NCBI GenBank assembly: GCA_022702705.1
Contig: CM040427.1
Span: forward strand, 20,235,625-20,299,624
Length of the DNA stretch: 64,000 nucleotides
Source: Papilionanthe hookeriana x Papilionanthe teres
Lineage: Eukaryota; Streptophyta; Magnoliopsida; Asparagales; Orchidaceae
Reading direction: 5' to 3'
In this document: positions 57,648-64,000 of the stretch, one piece after another
Numbering within the stretch: position 1 is the stretch's first letter
Layout of the letters: each line of letters opens with the position of its first letter
The notes under the pieces: generated by a model
Database searches by the model: none
What the model was told of the DNA's origin: nothing
The model's input: only the letters and a program-made list of their open reading frames with translations
Position numbers and translations under genes: made by a program

Positions 57648-59312
57648 ATGCGAAGATTTGGTTCTCAAGGATTAATACCTTTAGATTCTGAATTAGAAAG
57701 AACAAATAGAAAAATTAAAAAGGGAAAACAAATTCAAAAATTTCAAGAAATGGCTACTTTACAAAATCCCATTGAACTTAATAATCAAAATGTTTATAAA
57801 CAATTAAGGGATTATGCTAACCCTACAGTTGATGAACTTCATAGTAGTACTCAAATACCAACTGTAGATGCTAATTCTTTTGAACTTAAACCATCTATTA
57901 TTCAAATGGTGCAAAACAATCAATTTGGTGGAACACCAAATGAGGATCCAAATTTACATCTTGTTAGTTTTTTAGAACTATGTGCTACCTTTAAATATAA
58001 CAATGTTTCGATGATGCTTATTAGACTTAGACTCTTTCCTTTTTCTTTAAGAGATAAAGCAAAGATGTGGTTAAACTCATTAGCGACTGGTTCTATTAAA
58101 ACATGGGCTGAAATGGCACAAATATTCCTTGCTAAATATTTTCCTCCTTCTAAAACTGCTAAATTAAGAAACGATATTACTTCGTTTAGTAAATTTGACT
58201 TGGAGACAATATATGAAACTTGGGAAAGATTTAAAGAACTATTAAGAAAATGTCCTCATCATGCTTTACCTGATTGGTTAATTATTCAAACATTTTAAAA
58301 TGGATTAATTGGATCTTTAAAATCAATTATTGATCTTTCTTCGTTGGAGGTTCTTTAATGTCTAAATCATTTGAAGAAGCTTACACTTTAATTGAAGAAA
58401 TGGCTAATAACAATTTTCAATGGCCTTCCGAAAGAATTAATCCTAAAAAGATGGCAAGTATTCACGATAATGAAGCCTTCTCTATTTTAGCTTCACAAGT
58501 AGCAGCAATGTCTAAGAAATTAGATAGTTTTGCAATTAATATTTCACAAAATAATTTTGCTAATATTGAAGATTCTCAAACTATTGAAACTTTACAAGCT
58601 ATTGCAAGTAAAAATAATCCTTATTCAAATTATTATAATCCTGGGTGGAAAAATCATCCTAATTTTAACTGGAATAATTCACAACAACAATGAGGTAATA
58701 ATCAATCTCATCCCACTGGAAATTGGAATAATCAAGCTAATCCAGATTTTAAACCTCCTGGATTTAATAATCAATCGAAAAAGTTATCAATAGAGGAATT
58801 AATATTACAAATGAATAATCAATTACAAAATCAAAATACTGTTATTCGTAATATTGAAAATCAAATGGGGCAAATTGCTACTTTAATTAATAACAGACAT
58901 GTAGGAACACTTCCTAGTAATGTTGAAATTAATCCAAAGGAAACTGGAAAAGAACATGAACAAGCTAAAGCTATGCAACTTAGAAGTGGAAAGGAATTAA
59001 AAGAAAGAATGCAAAATGAAACTGAAAAAGAGATTCAGGTTGAAGAGATTGAAAAACCTAAAGAAACTCTCTCTCCTAGTCAAGATCGATCAGTATACTC
59101 GTTAATGTGGAAGTTGAAAAACCACCACCACCTTTTCCTAAAAGACTTAAACAGCAGAAACTTGATCATCAATTTTCTAAGTTCTTTGAAATTTTTAAGA
59201 AACTTACTATTAATATACCTTTTGCTGAAGCTTTGGAACAAATGCCAACTTATGCAAAATTTATGAAGGATATTTTAAGCAAAAAATGAAAATTTGAAGC
59301 TTTTGAAACTGT
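57648..59312 (+). pseudogene. gag: Athila-type gag of D', truncated
   Basis: It starts at ATG 57648 (MRRFGSQGLIPLDSELERT), about 115 bp after the PBS. Capsid blocks: IIQMVQNNQFGGTPNEDPNL, LRLFPFSLRDKAKMWLNSL, FLAKYFPPSKTAKLRNDITS and LLRKCPHHALPDWLIIQTF, then TAA 58296-58298. A frameshift leads to 58358 (MSKSFEEAYTLIEEM), with TGA 58691-58693 in that frame, then NTVIRNIENQMGQIATLINN. Another frameshift near 59100 leads to EKPPPPFPKRLKQQ and FAEALEQMPTYAKFMKDIL, with TGA 59287-59289. The coding homology stops at about 59312, where C2 repeats begin. Protease and pol are missing. Confidence 0.88.
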
Positions 59313-61010
59313 TAGACTTAACTTTAACCAAATTAGACTTAACCACTAATTAAGTCTAATTAATTTGTTAAAACTTATCTAAATAAGGTTTAATTAAACT
59401 TAACCTAATTAGATTTAACCACTAATTAAGTCTAATTAATCAATTAAACCTTACCCAAATAAGGTTTAGTTAACGTTAACCTAATTATAGTTAACCACTA
59501 ATTAAGTCTAATTAATCAATTAAACCTTATTTAATTATTATTTAATTAAACTTAACCTAATTAGACTTATCCACTAAGTAAGTCTAATTAATAAATTAAA
59601 CCTTACTTAGACTAGGTTTAATTAATCTTAACCTAATTAGATTTAACCATTAATTAAGTCTAATTAATCAATTAAACCTTACCTAAATTAGGTTTAATTA
59701 ACTATATCCAAATTAGACTTAACCACTAATTAAGTCTAATTAATCAATTAAACCTTAAACAAATAAGGTTTAATTAATTATATCCAAATTAGACTTAATC
59801 TTACCCAAATAAGTTTAATTAACTTATACTTTGGTTCAACCCAACTTGAACCTAAGTCAAATTGAAATCATTTAGGTTCAACATACATTGAACCCAACCT
59901 TAATCTATACTTAAGTTCAACCCAACTTGAACCTAAGCCAAACTTAAAATTCAAACCATTTAGGTTCAATATACATTGAACCTAACCTTAACCTAAACTT
60001 AGGCTCAACCCAAACCTAAGTTAAACTCAAACCTTTTAGGTTCAACATGCATTGAACCTATCCTTAATCTATACCTAGACTTAACCCAACTTGAACCTAA
60101 GTTAAACATTAAATTCAAACCATTTAGGTTCAATATACATTGAACCTAATCTTAACCTAAACTTAGGTTCAACCCAAACCTAAGTTAAACTCAAATCTTC
60201 TTGGTTCAACATATATTGAACCTAACCTTAATCTATACTTAAGTTCAACACAACTTAAAACTAAGTCAAACTTAAAATTTAAACCATTTAGGTTCAACAT
60301 ACATTGAACCTATACTTAAGTTCAAATTAACTTGAACTTAAATCTTTAAGATTAAACTTACATTGAATCTTTACTAAACTTAGGTTCAATCTACATTGAA
60401 CCTAAAAAAAAGGAATAACCTAACTTGAACCTAACCCAAACTTAACTTAGGTTCAACTTACATTGGACTAACTCAAATTAATTCGACATTGAACCTAACT
60501 CAAGTCAAATTTAAGTTTAACCCAACTTAAACATAAGTAAAAACCCTTAACTTACGTTCAAACCACATTCAGCCTAAACCAAACCTTTAATTTAAGATCA
60601 ACCCAAAGTTGAACTTAAGTCAAAACCCTTAACTTAGGTTCAAACCACATTGAACCTAAACCAAACCTTTAACTTATGATCGACCCAAAGTTGAACTTAA
60701 GTCAAAATCTTTAATCTTAGGTTTAAGCCACATTGAACCTAAAGTAAACCTTTAACATAAGATCAACCCAAAGTTGAACTTCAGTCAAAACCCTTAACTT
60801 AGGTTCAAACCACATTGAGCCTGAAACAAAGCTTTAACTTAAGATCAACCCAAAATTGAACTCAAGTCAAAACCCTTAGGTTCAGATCACATTAAACCTA
60901 AACCAAACCTTTAACTTAAGATCAAACTAAAATTGAACTTAAGTAAAAATTTTTAACTTTTGGTTCAAATCACATTAAACTTAAACTAAACCTTTAACTT
61001 AAGATCCTAG
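59313..61010 (+). repeat. Palindromic repeat arrays in C2
   Basis: Three consecutive arrays repeat the order found in C1, with the stems TTAGACTTAA/TTAAGTCTAA, AGGTTCAA/TTGAACCT and CTTAAGATCAAC/GTTGAACTTAAG. Copy numbers are lower than in C1, in part because the left end is missing. Confidence 0.86.
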
Positions 61011-62690
61011 GATTCAACCCATATTGAACCTAGAATCAATTCAAAATTCAACATACATTGAACTTAAATTCAACATTCAATCCAAATCGAATCAAACCCA
61101 ACTAAATCTTTTGGTCCAACTGACATCAAGAGCTAAAACTCTAAGTCTAAAGTTAACCAAATTTCTTTATGTCCAACAAACATTAGGACTTAAACATTAA
61201 GTCTAATTTACATTTAAACTTAGTCTGATTTCTTAAAACCTTTAGATTCAAAAGACATTAAATCTAAATCCCTAAATCTAACTCATATTAAATTTAACTT
61301 GAAATTCTTAGATTCAAATGATACTGAATCTAAAATTCTCAAGTTTAATTAGATCTGACAAACATTATATATAAATAACTTGAATCCTTTCTTTAAGTCT
61401 AAATTACATTAGACTTAAATAAAAAAATTAAAACCGACATATAAAAATCAATTAAAATGACATATAGAAATTTTTGATTGGTTAATAAATTGTAAAGAAC
61501 CTAAAATTTTCCAACCTAAAATCTGAAAAAGACATTAAAACTTAAATGAAACCTTAATGAACAAAAATCACCAAATAAAACTTGAACCCCAGTGTTCTTG
61601 ATCTACGAAGATTTCTTGGACGATGCAATCCTAGTAGTTGATAAGACTCTTTCGGTCCTTGTTTAAACACCTTTCAGACTAAGTAGATCAAGGCATCTGA
61701 TGACCCTGGGACTACGGAGCCATGGAAATCTTGTCTGGGTTGTTTAAAAATTAAAACTTATTCAACTTAATTAACAATTTAAGAAAAAAATTTGACTTTA
61801 TTATGAAGCTATTTTCTTACAGGTTGAAGAAAAGTTTCGCTTTAGATTTACTTTACATGTTATTAGGGTGTGCTAACTCTGTTTTGTAGGACGACATTCT
61901 AAAGACGGGACAAATGACAACAAAACAAAACAAAACCAAAATGACGTCAAAAAAATGACATAGATAAAACAAAACAACAAAAACCATTAAAATCAAAATG
62001 ATAAACAATGAAACAAAACCTAGAATTTTAGGATTGTCAAAAACCCTAAACTTTAAAGATAGCAACCAAAAAAATAACAAATTACAAGAAAAATGAAAAT
62101 AAAATGACAAACAACAAAATAAAAAAATAAAACTGACATAACAAATGACATTAACAAAATCAAACCTTTAGGGTAATACATGACACTTAGAAATATATTA
62201 CCCCTAGGATTAGACATTAACGTTTCTTGTTCTTGAAATTTCTTGGAAAACAAGCGTTAACATTAATCAAAAGTTTTCTTAGACAATCTGAATTTTCTAA
62301 AATGTAATTAACTAGAGGAGCTTGATCTTATAGAAGATTTAAGGACTAAGGATAGGCATCATACCTAAAATTCTCTGCTTATCAAAATTTAATATGTGAT
62401 CCTCCTTATATAAAAAATTCTAGAATCAGCCATTCTAGAATTCCCTTGTGTATGGATCATCATTGACATTTTTTACTCTACTATTTTCTATCTTATCAAC
62501 CCTTATTTTCTTCAAAATACTTAACATCTAAGGATCTTTTACATGATCTGAAGAAATAAGATTTTTTGAAGATTAGGGTGATATGATAAATAAACAGAGT
62601 GATAACTCCCTTAAATAACAACATTGACATTTCACACTTTACATCAACACGAGAAAATCAAGGTGGCAACAGGCTGGCGACGAGCCGACA
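59313..62690 (+). repeat. C2: 3' part of a second C-type Ogre LTR
   Basis: It matches C1 from roughly 46870 to 50257 in order and content: 76-bp array (59313-59815), TTGAACCTAA array (59825-60520), 81-bp array (60525-61010), single hairpins, then the block with ttcttggacgatgcaatcct at 61612. From 61430 to 62690 I see no gene. It ends GCCGACA at 62684-62690, by analogy with A. Its left part is cut off by the junction with D'. Confidence 0.8.
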
Positions 62691-63236
62691 TCCCACAACT
62701 CCGAATGCCACCAGTCCATATTACCCTTCTTTCATTGAACTTTGCCCATTTCTCTCTTAGGGAAGTAAGGTGGACTCTTTCGATTCAAGGTCCGTTTGTT
62801 TAACCGTCCTTAAATAGAGGGTTTTAGAAATCTCTAGGGATTTCCTTTTTGTGTGGGTTCAGACCCTCAATAGGTGCGTTCATGAATTAGTTTCACCAAA
62901 GCGAGGTGCACTGTAAAAATGGTTTCACACTAGGTCCTGAACTTCACCTTTACTTTGTGCCTTTCAGGTTTGATTTGTTATTCGCAAGTCGAGCCAATTA
63001 TGCACTTTCTTAACTTATGCTTAAAAATGAAGATCATTTAAAGCTCATTAACTTATTGATAAAACTTGGAAAACACACTTGAAATTTGAAAATAAAATAA
63101 AATAAAATAAAACAAAATCAGATAAGAAAATGTACCCATTTCACAGTATGACCTTCATTAATTTGTAGTGGTCACAGTATAATTACGAGGTATAGCTGAT
63201 TGCTAACCCTTGGAACTTTTTGTTGATAGTTACAAT
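62691..63236 (+). other. 5' leader of C2, PBS deleted
   Basis: After gccacca (to 62712) the sequence joins directly to a stretch aligned with the B leader (attacccttctttc, as in B near 21220). About 90 bp including the PBS is therefore missing. CAGACCCTCAATAGGT at 62860-62875 is the counterpart of the PPT-complementary block of A and B. A (AAAAT)n-type run lies near 63090-63115. No gene is seen. Confidence 0.7.
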
Positions 63237-64000
63237 GTCGTCCCCAACTTTGACCTCCTCCCGTGACTTGCCTACATGCCGAGAAGCTCACCTCATGGAG
63301 ACCACGATTAAGTTTGGATCCGGGTTCAGCGAGTTTGAGGAGTGCTTGATAAAGCCCCGTTCGTCATCGTAAAAGTTGCTGCTTTAGAGATCCAAGAGCC
63401 ATCCACTGAGTTTCATCTGAATTTTTTGTAGGAATTCTCTTCCTTTAAGAAGGTGAAGTCACCACCCCGTTTCTCACCAAGTTCATCATTCCAGCATCTA
63501 CCAGATCTATGGATCTTGTGCCAAAGAGAATTGTTACACCCACCGCTACTGGATTTATCGTTACCGCTCCTACCGTTCTGTTTGCTAAAGGGAACCAAAT
63601 TCTGCATGAAGAAGATTCAGTTGATAAGCTTACTACCTCGCTGTTTGTATTTGAGTTTGGTTCTACTACAAAGGTTGTGTCGTTGACTAAATCCAAGAAA
63701 AGGTATTACAACCGTATAATTATGAGGACCGTCAGGGCCCAAGCTGTCAAGTTAGATACTATCAAGGAGATTCCTCAGTCGGAGGAACTAAGTGTGTCTA
63801 TGACCTCTCCCCTTCTTCAAGGGAGGAGGTTTCACCCGTTGACAGACACTAGGGGAGACGAGAGCCTCCATAAGACTTCTGCTACTCTACCGCTACATCA
63901 TAGTCATGGTGATGAGAGGCAAAGGCCCACTTCCATCACTTGAGTATGTACAGTATTTTAGAAGTTAGCCGATAAAAAAAGGATGTTCAGTCGCCGATTT
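63237..64000 (+). pseudogene. ORF1 (Ogre-type) of C2, continuing past the right edge
   Basis: Broken frames from about 63240 include IKFGSGFSE and EFHLNFL, which correspond to IRFGQGFGD and IEFNLK of B. The open frame 63509-63943 reads KRIVTPTATGFIVTAPTV, FVFEFGSTTKVVSLTKSKKR, IKEIPQSEELSVSM, GRRFHPLTDTRGDESLHK and SATLP. It matches B ORF1 block by block (RTVVATPTGLVVS, IFEIGSSSRIPSLTRTQRR, LEEIPELPEY, GSRFHPLSAAEDEENVRK). After TGA 63941-63943 a shifted frame reads KLADKKRMFS, the counterpart of KLAKKEKCPVS. The element is dead but of the same family. Confidence 0.82.

Larger units (their letters stand above)
50368..59312. mobile_element. Athila-group mosaic: D (minus) and D' (plus), head to head
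   Basis: D runs leftward from 57360 with gag-protease, a non-coding region and a 3' LTR. D' runs rightward from 57443 with an LTR stub, PBS and gag. Their 5' ends meet at 57442/57443. Both are truncated: D has lost its 5' LTR, PBS and the first roughly 45 Gag residues, and D' stops inside gag and joins C2. The boundaries suggest rearrangement, not two clean insertions. Confidence 0.8.

Overview
The window is plant nuclear DNA made almost entirely of nested LTR retrotransposons. No single-copy host gene, rRNA or tRNA gene was found. The evidence is Ty3/gypsy proteins of the Tat/Ogre and Athila lineages, PBSs of the plant types TGGCGACTCCGCTGGGGA (tRNA-Arg type, Ogre/Tat) and TGGTGTCGTTGCCGGGGA (tRNA-Asp type, Athila), and very AT-rich intervening DNA. 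This suggests a large, repeat-rich flowering-plant genome; the species cannot be named from the sequence.

Layout. Element A (Ogre/Tat, minus strand) enters from the left edge. It shows an 83-bp minisatellite in its 3' UTR (1-563), a 1.72-kb insert with a degraded ORF (1147-2867), pol read leftward to a stop at 3142, protease, gag, ORF1 (up to 11441), a leader, the PBS (11959-11976) and a 5' LTR that starts at 11982. That LTR is split at 13733 by Element B (Ogre/Tat, plus strand, 13734-39181, 25.4 kb). B has two 7.35-kb LTRs, about 10.7 kb of internal sequence and a 4/5-matching target duplication (AATAT/AATAC). The rest of A's LTR lies at 39187-44672. A itself sits in an older, diverged Ogre-type LTR (C1, from 44673 to about 50257, PBS 50293-50310). 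Next come two partial Athila-group elements in head-to-head orientation: D on the minus strand (3' LTR 50368-52329, gag-protease 54773-57360) and D' on the plus strand (LTR stub, PBS 57515, gag to about 59312). A second C-type LTR (C2, 59313 to about 62690) follows and runs into a leader and the start of ORF1 at the right edge.

How the genes fit together. In A and B the order is LTR - PBS - leader - ORF1 - gag - acidic linker - protease - RG-rich linker - RT - first RNase H - second (archaeal-type) RNase H - integrase - UTR with minisatellite - PPT - LTR. This is the Tat/Ogre plan, including its dual RNase H. All coding parts are decayed. A and B nevertheless share a stop in RT and an Asp-to-Tyr change in the integrase active site, which suggests a lineage that was already defective and was copied in trans.

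Most interesting observation. The insert in A's 3' UTR encodes an intronless, degraded ORF in the sense of the element. Its C-terminal half is a clear plant ALKBH9/10-type AlkB dioxygenase (RNA m6A demethylase family), with the HxD and distal His still readable. Its N-terminal half looks like a shortened copy of the element's own ORF1. B has an empty version of the same site. Other points of interest are a 16-nt complement of the PPT/U3 boundary in the 5' leader (similar in A and C2), long arrays of diverging hairpin repeats inside the C-type LTRs, and a 60-bp duplication of the LTR terminus in B.
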